A DNA stretch of 20,499 bases, taken from the NCBI GenBank assembly GCA_910587755.1, contig CAJUNZ010000054.1:1-20499 (forward strand), read 5' to 3'. Of the stretch, positions 6,377-13,546 are shown piece by piece (position 1 is the first letter of the stretch; every line of letters starts with the position of its first letter). Origin of the DNA: an uncultured Acetatifactor sp. Its GTDB lineage: Bacteria > Bacillota > Clostridia > Lachnospirales > Lachnospiraceae. Position numbers and translations under genes: made by a program. Under the pieces are notes generated by a model. It was not told where the DNA came from. It saw only the letters and a list, made by a program, of their open reading frames with translations, and made no database searches.

Positions 6377-7474
6377 ATGAAATATGATTATTTGATTGTA
6401 GGGGCAGGTCTGTTTGGCTCTGTTTTTGCCCATGAGGCCAGGAAGAGCGGGAAGACCTGTCTGGTGGTGGAGAAAAGGAACCATGTGGGAGGGAATGTGT
6501 ACTCTGAGGAGGTCAGCGGCATCCAGGTGCACAAATACGGCGCCCACATCTTCCACACATCAGATAAGAAGATATGGAACTATGTGGGACAGTTTGCAGA
6601 GTTTAACCATTATATCAACTCCCCTGTGGCCCGTTACAAGGGGGAGCTCTATAACCTGCCCTTTAACATGAATACCTTCAACAAAATGTGGGGGGTGGTG
6701 TCGCCGGAGGAGGCAAGGAAGGTCATTGCGTCCCAGATCGCAGATCTGCACATTGACACTCCCCGGAACCTGGAGGAGCAGGCCCTGTCCCTGGTGGGCC
6801 GGGATGTGTATGAGAAACTGGTCAAGGGATACACGGAGAAACAGTGGGGCCGGGACTGCCGGGAGCTGCCTGCCTTTATCATAAAGCGGCTGCCTCTGCG
6901 CTTTACCTATGACAACAACTATTTTAACGACAGGTTCCAGGGAATTCCCATGGAGGGCTATACAAACCTTGTGGAAAAGCTCCTGGAGGGCACGGAGGTA
7001 CGTCTGAACACAGATTACCTGGAGCACAGGCAGGAGTTGGATGCCCTGGCGGACAAAACAGTGTACACGGGAATGATTGACCGGTTTTACGACTATTCCC
7101 TGGGTGTGCTGGAATACCGCTCCATCCGCTTTGAGACAGAAGAATTGGAAATGGAGAACTACCAGGGCAATGCGGTGGTGAACTACACAGAGCGGGAGGT
7201 TCCATACACCAGGATCATTGAGCACAAGCACTTTGCCTTTGGGACACAGCCCACCACCATCATTTCCAGGGAATATTCCAGCGAGTGGAAGAAAGGGGAC
7301 GAGCCCTACTATCCTGTGAACAATGAGAAAAACAATGCCCTCTACAACCAATACCGGGAGCTGGCTGAGAAAGAAGAACGTGTGATCTTCGGAGGGCGCC
7401 TGGGCAGCTACCAGTATTATGATATGGACAAGGTGATTGCGGCGGCCCTGGAGCTGTGCGGCAGGGAGCTTTAG
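6377..7474 (+). CDS. glf: UDP-galactopyranose mutase
   Basis: This cytoplasmic flavoenzyme converts UDP-galactopyranose to UDP-galactofuranose, the donor for galactofuranose in surface glycans. The 365-residue product has the usual family length. A Rossmann FAD-binding start (YLIVGAGLFGS, 5-15) is followed by VVEKRNHVGGN with the ribose-binding Glu. The conserved YGAHIFHT patch lies near 54-61 and the C-terminal signature FGGRLGSYQYYDMDKVI is intact. Two AGGAGG sequences precede the ATG, the nearer one seven bases away. It is the first gene of the G+C-richer block. Its stop codon TAG coincides with the left edge of a 100-bp inverted-repeat element. No galactofuranosyltransferase is obvious in the window. 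Confidence 0.97.
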   Translation: MKYDYLIVGAGLFGSVFAHEARKSGKTCLVVEKRNHVGGNVYSEEVSGIQVHKYGAHIFHTSDKKIWNYVGQFAEFNHYINSPVARYKGELYNLPFNMNTFNKMWGVVSPEEARKVIASQIADLHIDTPRNLEEQALSLVGRDVYEKLVKGYTEKQWGRDCRELPAFIIKRLPLRFTYDNNYFNDRFQGIPMEGYTNLVEKLLEGTEVRLNTDYLEHRQELDALADKTVYTGMIDRFYDYSLGVLEYRSIRFETEELEMENYQGNAVVNYTEREVPYTRIIEHKHFAFGTQPTTIISREYSSEWKKGDEPYYPVNNEKNNALYNQYRELAEKEERVIFGGRLGSYQYYDMDKVIAAALELCGREL

Positions 7475-7573
7475 GAACTGTCGGAAAATAACTGCTGTAA
7501 CTTGTATAGGCAAAAGTTCTGGAAGGCAATAAAAAATGCGACAAACCTGCAGCAGTTATTTGTAGACATTTCC
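7474..7573. mobile_element. MITE-like 100-bp element with terminal inverted repeats
   Basis: The left end reads GGAACTGTC-GGA-AAATAACTGCTG (7474-7497) and the right end is its near-perfect reverse complement, CAGCAGTTATTT-GTA-GACATTTCC (7550-7573). The inner 12 bp match exactly and the outer 9 bp have one mismatch. The element is exactly 100 bp, encodes nothing, and is flanked on both sides by TTA (7471-7473 and 7574-7576), as expected of a target-site duplication. The last glf codon CTT and stop TAG read across its left edge. In the transcript it would fold into a hairpin between glf and the aminotransferase gene, but no T tract follows. The MITE reading is inference. Confidence 0.55.
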
Positions 7574-7590
7574 TTAGGCACAGGAGAAAA

Positions 7591-7619
7591 TTGCCTTTTG
7601 GGCCGGGATGTGTTATGAT
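7591..7619 (+). promoter_or_regulatory. Promoter of the aminotransferase operon (extended -10)
   Basis: TTGCCT (7591-7596) and TATGAT (7614-7619) are 17 bases apart, with TG one base before the -10 (7611-7612). Transcription would begin near 7626, a few bases before the RBS AAGGAGG (7631-7637), so the leader is very short. The promoter lies just right of the inverted-repeat element. Confidence 0.6.
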
Positions 7620-7645
7620 GCAGGTACGAAAAGGAGGCATTGGGC

Positions 7646-8842
7646 ATGGAAAAACTAGCGATTTTCGGCGGCACTCCGGTGAGAGATACTCCTATCTTCT
7701 ACGGAAGGCAGTGCATAGAACAGGATGACATTGACGCGGTGGTGGAGACCTTGAAAAGCTCCCTGATCACCTGCGGCCCTAAGGTGGAGGCTCTGGAGGC
7801 AAAACTCTGCCAGGTGACGGGGGCAAAATATGCCGTGGTGGTGGCCAACGGCACGGCGGCCCTGCACCTGGCGGCTCTGGCGGCAGGGTTTGGGGAGGGG
7901 GACGAGGTAATCGTCAGCTCCATCACCTTTGCGGCCTCTGCCAACTGTGTGCTGTACTGCGGGGCCAGGCCGGTTTTTGCCGATATCAAACCGGACACAT
8001 ACAATATTGACCCGGAATCGGTGGAAAGACTGATCACACCCCGGACCAAGGGGATTGTGGCGGTGGATTTCACCGGCCAGGCGGTGGAGCATGACGTCCT
8101 TGGGGAAATCTGCCAAAAGAGGGGCCTGGTGCTGATTGAGGACGCGGCCCATGCCATAGGCACAAAGTACAGGGGCAGGCCGGTGGGCAGCATTGCGGAC
8201 ATGACCTGCTTCAGTTTCCACCCGGTGAAAACCGTCACAGGCGGGGAAGGAGGAGCCATTACCACCAACAACCAGGAGACCTACCGCCGTCTGCTGCGGT
8301 TACGCACCCATGGGATCACCCGGAACATGGAGGAGATGGTCCACCCGGAGGACGCAAAGTGGTACAATGAGCAGGTGGAACTGGGGTACAATTACCGGAT
8401 GACGGATTTCCAGGCGGCGCTGCTGCTCTCCCAGCTGAATAAGCTTCCCCGGTTTGGGGCCCGCAGGAAGGAGATTGTGGAAAAATACGACAGGGCATTT
8501 TCTGACATGCCGGAGTTGGTGATTCAGAGAGAGATCCCGGAATCTGACACCACCAGACATCTGTACATCCTGCGGCTGAATCTGGAAAAACTTACCTGCA
8601 CCAGGAGACAGTTTTTTGACGCACTCTATGGGGAGAACACTTGCCCCCAGGTGCACTATCTGCCGGTTTATCTGCACTCCTACTATGAGAAACTTGGCTA
8701 CAGGAAGGGGCTGTGTCCTGAGGCTGAGAAGTTCTATGAGGAGGTTATGAGTATTCCACTGTACTATGGCCTTACGGACGAGGATGTGGAGGATGTGATA
8801 AGAGCGGTGAAGAAGGTAGCCGCTTTCTACCGAAAGGGCTGA
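7646..8842 (+). CDS. DegT/DnrJ/EryC1/StrS-family sugar aminotransferase, PseC-like
   Basis: This 398-residue PLP enzyme would transfer an amino group to a nucleotide-linked 4-keto-sugar in the cytoplasm. The fold-type I pattern is clear: the phosphate-binding loop ANGTAALHLAA (68-78), the D166 region LIEDAAHAIG, and the Schiff-base lysine K195 in SFHPVKTVTGGEGGAI. The HPVK-T-EGG block and the opening FGGTPVRD resemble PseC, which aminates UDP-4-keto-6-deoxy-L-AltNAc, but the exact substrate cannot be read from sequence. ATG 7646 lies eight bases after AAGGAGG; a TTG at 7640 is too close. The 4,6-dehydratase that would make its substrate is not in the window. The next gene starts 12 bases after its stop, so they are probably cotranscribed. 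Confidence 0.9.
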   Translation: MEKLAIFGGTPVRDTPIFYGRQCIEQDDIDAVVETLKSSLITCGPKVEALEAKLCQVTGAKYAVVVANGTAALHLAALAAGFGEGDEVIVSSITFAASANCVLYCGARPVFADIKPDTYNIDPESVERLITPRTKGIVAVDFTGQAVEHDVLGEICQKRGLVLIEDAAHAIGTKYRGRPVGSIADMTCFSFHPVKTVTGGEGGAITTNNQETYRRLLRLRTHGITRNMEEMVHPEDAKWYNEQVELGYNYRMTDFQAALLLSQLNKLPRFGARRKEIVEKYDRAFSDMPELVIQREIPESDTTRHLYILRLNLEKLTCTRRQFFDALYGENTCPQVHYLPVYLHSYYEKLGYRKGLCPEAEKFYEEVMSIPLYYGLTDEDVEDVIRAVKKVAAFYRKG

Positions 8843-8854
8843 AAGGGTAATCTT

Positions 8855-10201
8855 ATGGAACATGGGGACAAAATCCGGAACCGGGTGATTGACTGGGGAT
8901 TTTTTGTATTGCTGCTGGGGGCTGTGTCGGCGGTCACGCTGACGCTCTTTTACAGGCAGTGCATGGGAAATCCGGAGTATTACCCATCGGACATGGAGGC
9001 ATATATCCTGGAAATGCAGGGACTGGAGAGCGGGTATGATTTTCCCTACCCTGTGCTGTTCAAGGTTTCAGCCCTGATCCACCTGGCGGCGGGGCCGGAA
9101 CTGTCCGTGGCCCTGGCAGTGATGTTTTTTAACAGTCTGGCCATTCTGGTGACAAAGCTTGCTTTCAACCGCCTGGCGCTGCCTGGGCTTCAGAAGGCGC
9201 TGGCTCCCCGGGGACAGAAGGGCAGGGGCGCAGATATGAGCTGGCTGGGAGGGATAATTCTTACCCTGGGAGCAGTCTCTCTTTTTTTCATCTCCATGCT
9301 GTATCCGCCGCCGGGGATTTACCTGCCTGGCATCCGGTTTAAATACACGGGGGTGTTCACGGCAAATCCTTACCACAATGCCACCTACCTGGCAGCCAGG
9401 CCCTTTGGCATTCTGGCGTTTCTGTGGTTTGTGCGGCTGCTGCCAGTGTACGAAAAAGGCCCTGCAAAATCCGCCGGAGAGAGGGAGGGCGCTGCTGTTT
9501 CCGACTATGTGCTCTTTGCCGTTTTTCTGCTTCTGGCTACTATGACCAAGCCCAGCTTTACCCTTGTGATGGTGAGCACGGCGGGGCTGGTGATGCTCTG
9601 GAGGCTGATTCGGAGCGGCTTTGGCAATTTTGTCCCCACAGTGCAGCTGGGACTGTGTTTTCTTCCCACCTTTGCCGATCTTTTGTACCAGTACAGGGGA
9701 GTGTTTGTGGCGGAGCCTGGGCAGGAAGGGGGCGTTGGCTTCTGTTTTGGAGATGTGTGGGGGCTGTACTGCGACAATATTCCCCTGGCTCTGTGTCTGG
9801 CGGTGGGATTTCCTCTTCTGGTGCTTGTATGCAACTGGAGGGAATTAAGGAGAAATACATTTTTCCGCTTTTCCTGGCTGTTTTACCTTTTGGCTTTTGC
9901 GGAAGCATTCCTGTTGTATGAAAAAGGCTTTCGGGAGACACATTTCAATTTTTCCTGGGGGTATATGTATGGTATATTTTTCTGCCACCTGGGGGCGCTG
10001 CTGCAGTTGCTGCAGGCGCCTGGGCAGGGAGCAGGAGAGAAATCCAGGACAGGAGAGAAGAGGGAGAAGGGAGCCGGAATGGACCAAAAGTCTCTCTGGA
10101 GGAAAGGGCTGTATGTGCTTCAGTGGGGGGCATATCTGTGCCATGTGGTCTGCGGTCTGTTCTATTTTGGGCTGCTTTTAAGCGGAGAAGGATATTATTG
10201 A
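8855..10201 (+). CDS. Polytopic membrane protein, probable GT-C-type glycosyltransferase
   Basis: The product has 448 residues and about ten hydrophobic segments, the first at about 13-33. The first external loop contains an acidic motif (SDMEAYI, D47/E49) in the position where GT-C enzymes carry a catalytic Asp/Glu. GT-C proteins use polyprenyl-phosphate sugars outside the membrane. The family name cannot be fixed by eye; it could instead be a structural or polymerase-type membrane protein. A charged cytoplasmic-looking insertion (GQGAGEKSRTGEKREK, about 390-405) precedes the last hydrophobic segments. The RBS is moderate (AAAGGG). It follows the aminotransferase by 12 bases. The downstream neighbour runs on the opposite strand, so the two genes converge. 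Confidence 0.75.
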   Translation: MEHGDKIRNRVIDWGFFVLLLGAVSAVTLTLFYRQCMGNPEYYPSDMEAYILEMQGLESGYDFPYPVLFKVSALIHLAAGPELSVALAVMFFNSLAILVTKLAFNRLALPGLQKALAPRGQKGRGADMSWLGGIILTLGAVSLFFISMLYPPPGIYLPGIRFKYTGVFTANPYHNATYLAARPFGILAFLWFVRLLPVYEKGPAKSAGEREGAAVSDYVLFAVFLLLATMTKPSFTLVMVSTAGLVMLWRLIRSGFGNFVPTVQLGLCFLPTFADLLYQYRGVFVAEPGQEGGVGFCFGDVWGLYCDNIPLALCLAVGFPLLVLVCNWRELRRNTFFRFSWLFYLLAFAEAFLLYEKGFRETHFNFSWGYMYGIFFCHLGALLQLLQAPGQGAGEKSRTGEKREKGAGMDQKSLWRKGLYVLQWGAYLCHVVCGLFYFGLLLSGEGYY

Positions 10202-10276
10202 GGATCCAAGTGCTGGTTTATCCCCGTCAATTACCTTCACGTTGCGCTTGGCTAAAATTCTGCCCGCCGGGATCAT
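10178..10276 (-). pseudogene. Possible 32-codon gene remnant overlapping the end of the 547-aa gene
   Basis: On the minus strand an ATG overlaps the TGA of the upstream membrane-protein gene (ATGA arrangement typical of coupled genes) and opens a 32-residue frame starting MIPAGRILAKRNVKVIDGD, which stops inside the end of the convergent gene. The sequence looks protein-like rather than random and may be the truncated start of a once-longer operon partner. It has no RBS and is too short to identify. Confidence 0.25.
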
Positions 10277-11916
10277 TGGTCAGGGTTCCGGCATAACAGC
10301 AGGAACAGGCCCCTGGCGGCGCAGGGGATCATTGCCAGGCTGTAGAGGAAAATATAACGGGAGTTGGCCTCCCATGCCATGTGGAACAGGAAGCCTCCCA
10401 GCACGGCGATAAGGCCCAGGTATGCGGGAAGCTGGAACTCCCCTCTGTCCGGTTCAGGGCGCAGGGGTGTGCTGCCCGAATTCCCGGGCCTTTTTTTTCT
10501 GCATCCCGCCAGGCAGAAGACGAAGGTTCCCAGGTACAGTACATTCTGGTAGATATTGCAGTAGGAGATCAGATACCGGCTTTTGTCCCCTTCATAGAGA
10601 GAGACAAAAAAGGGGCTTCTCCCGCCCTGGGTGGCCAGGGTGGCCTGACGGCAGGCGTAGGTGCCGTCGGCCCACTGGGACAGGTATTTGCGCAGGTAGA
10701 ATCTGGCGGCTTCGCCGGGGTTTTTCCGGAAAAAGGAAAGCCTTTCCTGGATGGCCTCCAGGCTGGCGGCTTCCGTGGCCTGGGCGTCCATGCCGGTCTC
10801 CTGGTAAGTATTGAAGTTAAAACCATTGTACCACCCTTCCGCCCGGGAGGATTCCTGCATTCCCATGGCGAGATACGACAGAGCCGGAACACCGGAGCTG
10901 ATGGTGCTGCCGGAGCGCAGCTCATAATATTTCTGCACACAGGGCAGTACGGCCAGGGCTCCTGCCATACAGCACACTGCCAGCAGGGGAAGAGCGGGCC
11001 GCTTTTGCCAAAGGCCCACAAGCAGCAGCACAAGAACGGCGGCGATCACAAAGATCAGGGAGTTTTTGCGCAGCAGTACCGCCAGGGTCAGCAGGAAAAA
11101 GCTGCCCAGGCCCAGACAGGAGCGGGAGTTTTTTTCAGAAGGGCAGCTGTCTTTGAGCAGGAGCTTTGTCAGCAGATATAACCCTGCCGAAAGGGCTGCA
11201 AAAGAAGGAATCTCCCCGTATACAAAGGAGGAATACATGAGCAGGGGGCAGTTGAGCCCTGCCAGAAGCAGATATATGCAGTCTGTTCTCTCATGGTTCC
11301 ACAGCAGGTGAACCAGCTTCTCCCCAAAAAAGATGATGGCACAGGTCAGGGGCAGGTATACCAGTTTGATAAAATGGTATGCCGCCAGCCCGGTGGGAGC
11401 CAGGTTCCAGAGACGGATCAGGATCTCCCAGAAGGCTGTCAGCCCTGCCTGCTGGGGGTAGTAGGACAGGTAGGATTCGCTGGGATGGATCACCGAGCTG
11501 TCTCCGGCCGCCAGATGTTCGGCAATGCTGTATACGGAGTAGGCGTCCGCCGCAGGGGCGGATCGGCCAAACAGGATCAGAACCAGCCCCACAGCCATAC
11601 ACCACCCTAGCACGGCCAGCCGCAGAATGGCCAGCCGGGAGAGAGGCTTTCTTTTTTCCAGGGGGACGGCTTTTTCTTCGGTTTTCTTACGGCAGATGCA
11701 TGAGGCGGCGCCCCGGACAGGAAGGGCCAGGAGGGCCGTTCCCAGAAGGGACCAGAAAGGATTGTCCCATTTTGACAGCACCAGCTGTGTCCCCATATCG
11801 GTGGAGTAACAGGTGGCCAAAAAGGCCGACGCCAGCAGCAGGCCGGAGAGCAGGAGCAGCAAGATCTGCACAAAGCGGAGGCTGAAATAGTATATTGTGG
11901 TTGAAAAGCGGTTCAT
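10273..11916 (-). CDS. Polytopic membrane protein, probable GT39/PMT-like glycosyltransferase
   Basis: The product has 547 residues. An N-terminal membrane segment lies at about 10-37, and some ten further hydrophobic stretches follow. The first long external loop has an acidic motif ADAYSVYSIAEHL followed by LSYYPQQAGLTAFWE, the layout seen in GT39/PMT-type GT-C enzymes that use a lipid-phosphate sugar. The acceptor and sugar cannot be deduced. The start has AGAAAGGA ten bases upstream and a minus-strand extended -10 promoter. It is the only clear minus-strand gene here, facing the GT-C-like gene on its left and diverging from the VTC operon on its right. Its base composition matches its neighbours, so a recent foreign origin is not obvious. 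Confidence 0.8.
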   Translation of the reverse strand: MNRFSTTIYYFSLRFVQILLLLLSGLLLASAFLATCYSTDMGTQLVLSKWDNPFWSLLGTALLALPVRGAASCICRKKTEEKAVPLEKRKPLSRLAILRLAVLGWCMAVGLVLILFGRSAPAADAYSVYSIAEHLAAGDSSVIHPSESYLSYYPQQAGLTAFWEILIRLWNLAPTGLAAYHFIKLVYLPLTCAIIFFGEKLVHLLWNHERTDCIYLLLAGLNCPLLMYSSFVYGEIPSFAALSAGLYLLTKLLLKDSCPSEKNSRSCLGLGSFFLLTLAVLLRKNSLIFVIAAVLVLLLVGLWQKRPALPLLAVCCMAGALAVLPCVQKYYELRSGSTISSGVPALSYLAMGMQESSRAEGWYNGFNFNTYQETGMDAQATEAASLEAIQERLSFFRKNPGEAARFYLRKYLSQWADGTYACRQATLATQGGRSPFFVSLYEGDKSRYLISYCNIYQNVLYLGTFVFCLAGCRKKRPGNSGSTPLRPEPDRGEFQLPAYLGLIAVLGGFLFHMAWEANSRYIFLYSLAMIPCAARGLFLLLCRNPDQ

Positions 11917-11950
11917 GGCGGTGTTTCCTTTCTGAGCCTGTTTTTTGAGT

Positions 11951-11979
11951 ATTATATCATGACAGGAGAGTTTTGTGGG
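11951..11979 (-). promoter_or_regulatory. Extended -10 promoter for the minus-strand membrane gene
   Basis: Read on the minus strand, TG-A-TATAAT occupies 11959-11951, giving a perfect -10 with the extended element. The -35 position at 17-base spacing (11979-11974, CCCACA) is a poor match, which an extended -10 can tolerate. The start codon at 11916 lies about 35 bases downstream of the -10. Confidence 0.5.
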
Positions 11980-12006
11980 ACAGACTTTGCAGATCCGGGA
12001 TAAAAT
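11977..12006 (+). promoter_or_regulatory. Candidate promoter of the VTC operon
   Basis: GGGACA (11977-11982) and TAAAAT (12001-12006) are 18 bases apart and precede the VTC-family start codon by about 44 bases. The -35 is a weak match. It is the best plus-strand candidate in the divergent intergenic region, and the two promoters are nearly back to back, so they could influence each other. Confidence 0.35.
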
Positions 12007-12049
12007 TTTCTCAGATAAAGAGAATAAGAAATATCAGGAGAGGACAGGA

Positions 12050-12790
12050 ATGAAGGAAGTGGGGACCAGGGTGTACCGGCAGGAGTTGAAATTCTTGTGT
12101 GAAGAGAGGCAGCTGCGCGTGATAGAGGACAGGATCCGGCATATCTGCAGGCCGGATGCCCATGGGGGAAACAAGGGGATCTATACGGTCAGGAGCCTGT
12201 ATTTTGACACCTATGACGATAAATGCTATCAGGAAAACCTGGCAGGTGTGGATCGCAGGAAAAAGTACAGGATACGGGCCTACAATGAGGATACGGACAG
12301 GCTCAGGCTGGAGTGCAAGTCTTCCTGCCACGGCAGAAAGAGCAAGGAGGGCTGCCCCGTGGACAGGGAGTTGTGCAGGAAGCTGGCCGCAGGGCAGGGG
12401 CGCTGGGGCGTTTTCCCGGAGGGAAGGCTGGAGCAGGGAAGGGAGGTCCCTGGGGCTGTGGGGCTTCTGGAGAGGTTTTTGCTGGAGAGACGTCTGGAAC
12501 TGTTGGAGCCCAGGGTGGTGGTGGAATATGACCGCACACCCTATGTATACCCGGTGGGAAATGTGCGGATCACCTTTGACAGATCCATCAGGACTTCTCA
12601 CCAGGTTTTTGCTTTCCCGGAGAAAAGCAGGGTCCGCAGGCTCATTCTGCCTGAGGGTGTCAATGTCCTGGAGGTAAAATACGATGAAGTTCTCCCTGGG
12701 GCGGTGAGGGAGCTTTTGACGGCAGGGCAGGAGCTGAGGAGGACAAGTTTTTCAAAATACGCCCTGTGCAGACAATACGGTTTTAGATAA
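12050..12790 (+). CDS. VTC-domain polyphosphate polymerase
   Basis: The product is a single 246-residue VTC domain, a cytosolic tunnel fold that in yeast Vtc4 makes inorganic polyphosphate from ATP. Signatures in order: YRQELKF (9-15); VRSLYFDTYDDKCYQENLAG (47-66); the basic strand KKYRIRAY with R74 and R76; LECK (87-90); VVVEYDR (156-162); VRITFDRSIRTS (172-183); LEVKYDE with E208 and K210; and SKYALC with K236. These match the basic tunnel residues and metal-binding Glu of the family, so catalytic activity is plausible. The ATG at 12050 has AGGAG eight bases upstream; an ATG or alternative start at 11975 would add an unlikely leader. The next gene (DUF4956) begins 10 bases after the stop. 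The protein has no SPX domain or membrane anchor of its own. Confidence 0.92.
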   Translation: MKEVGTRVYRQELKFLCEERQLRVIEDRIRHICRPDAHGGNKGIYTVRSLYFDTYDDKCYQENLAGVDRRKKYRIRAYNEDTDRLRLECKSSCHGRKSKEGCPVDRELCRKLAAGQGRWGVFPEGRLEQGREVPGAVGLLERFLLERRLELLEPRVVVEYDRTPYVYPVGNVRITFDRSIRTSHQVFAFPEKSRVRRLILPEGVNVLEVKYDEVLPGAVRELLTAGQELRRTSFSKYALCRQYGFR

Positions 12791-12800
12791 GGGGAGGAAC

Positions 12801-13475
12801 ATGAGCGTTCAGGATGTGATTAAAAAATCAATATTGCAGGGATTTCAGAATACCAGCCTGACCATGGGGGCGGCAGCCCTGCTGCTTTTGGCGGCGGCGG
12901 TTCTGGGGATCTATCTTTTCTTTGTGTACCGTTTTATGACGGCAGATTCATTTTACTCCAGGAGTTTTAATGTGTCCCTGATCCTGATGTGTGTGATCAC
13001 GGCGGCTGTGATAATTACCATCCAGAGCAGCGTGGTGGTGTCGCTGGGCATGGTGGGAGCCCTCTCCATTGTGAGATTCAGAACGGCTGTGAAAGATCCG
13101 CTGGATCTGATATTTATGTTCTGGAGTATCAGCGTGGGGATCATATGCGGCGCCGGGATGGTGGGGCTGGCTGTGATGCTGACGCTGGGAGCCACTGTGC
13201 TGGCGCTGGTCTTTTACCGGATGCCCGAGGCAGGAAGATCCATGATACTGGTGGTGAATGCGGCGGGAAATGACTGTGCGGAAGAAGTATTCCGGACGGT
13301 ATCCCGATACGACAGGCATTATGCCGTGAAATCCAGAAATCTCACCAGGGACAATGTGGATTTCCTGATAGAAGTCAGGCTTAAGGACAGCGAAGGACTG
13401 CTGAGGGAACTGAATGGGATCAAGGATGTGATCTCCGTCTCCATGGTGGCTCACAAGGGGGATTCAGTCTGTTAG
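12801..13475 (+). CDS. DUF4956 membrane protein
   Basis: The 224-residue product has hydrophobic segments at about 22-45, 57-75 and 103-138. Between them lies the conserved family stretch SLGMVGALSIVRFRTAVKDP (about 80-99). A soluble C-terminal domain (about 145-224) has an alternating strand-helix pattern (MILVVNA, FLIEVRL, GIKDVISVSMV) resembling a ferredoxin-like or ACT-like fold. DUF4956 genes are commonly found beside VTC-domain and CotH genes. A helix bundle encoded beside a VTC catalytic domain invites comparison with yeast Vtc1, which gives the VTC complex its membrane part. A polyphosphate channel or scaffold role is inference. The start is supported by GGGGAGG immediately upstream. 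Confidence 0.88.
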   Translation: MSVQDVIKKSILQGFQNTSLTMGAAALLLLAAAVLGIYLFFVYRFMTADSFYSRSFNVSLILMCVITAAVIITIQSSVVVSLGMVGALSIVRFRTAVKDPLDLIFMFWSISVGIICGAGMVGLAVMLTLGATVLALVFYRMPEAGRSMILVVNAAGNDCAEEVFRTVSRYDRHYAVKSRNLTRDNVDFLIEVRLKDSEGLLRELNGIKDVISVSMVAHKGDSVC

Positions 13476-13546
13476 GCACTTGGGAATGAAATCTTGCGCA
13501 AAATGGAAAACTTTGGTTCCGGTTTATCCGGGATGGGTATGTGGTT

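Noticed and set aside
6560..7513. 317-codon minus-strand frame opposite glf
   Set aside because: The UDP-galactopyranose mutase on the plus strand is unmistakable; the antisense frame has no motif or RBS.
10381..11181. 266-codon plus-strand frame opposite the 547-aa membrane protein
   Set aside because: The minus-strand product has regular membrane helices, a promoter and an RBS, whereas the plus-strand product is a Gly/Gln/Ala-rich shadow.
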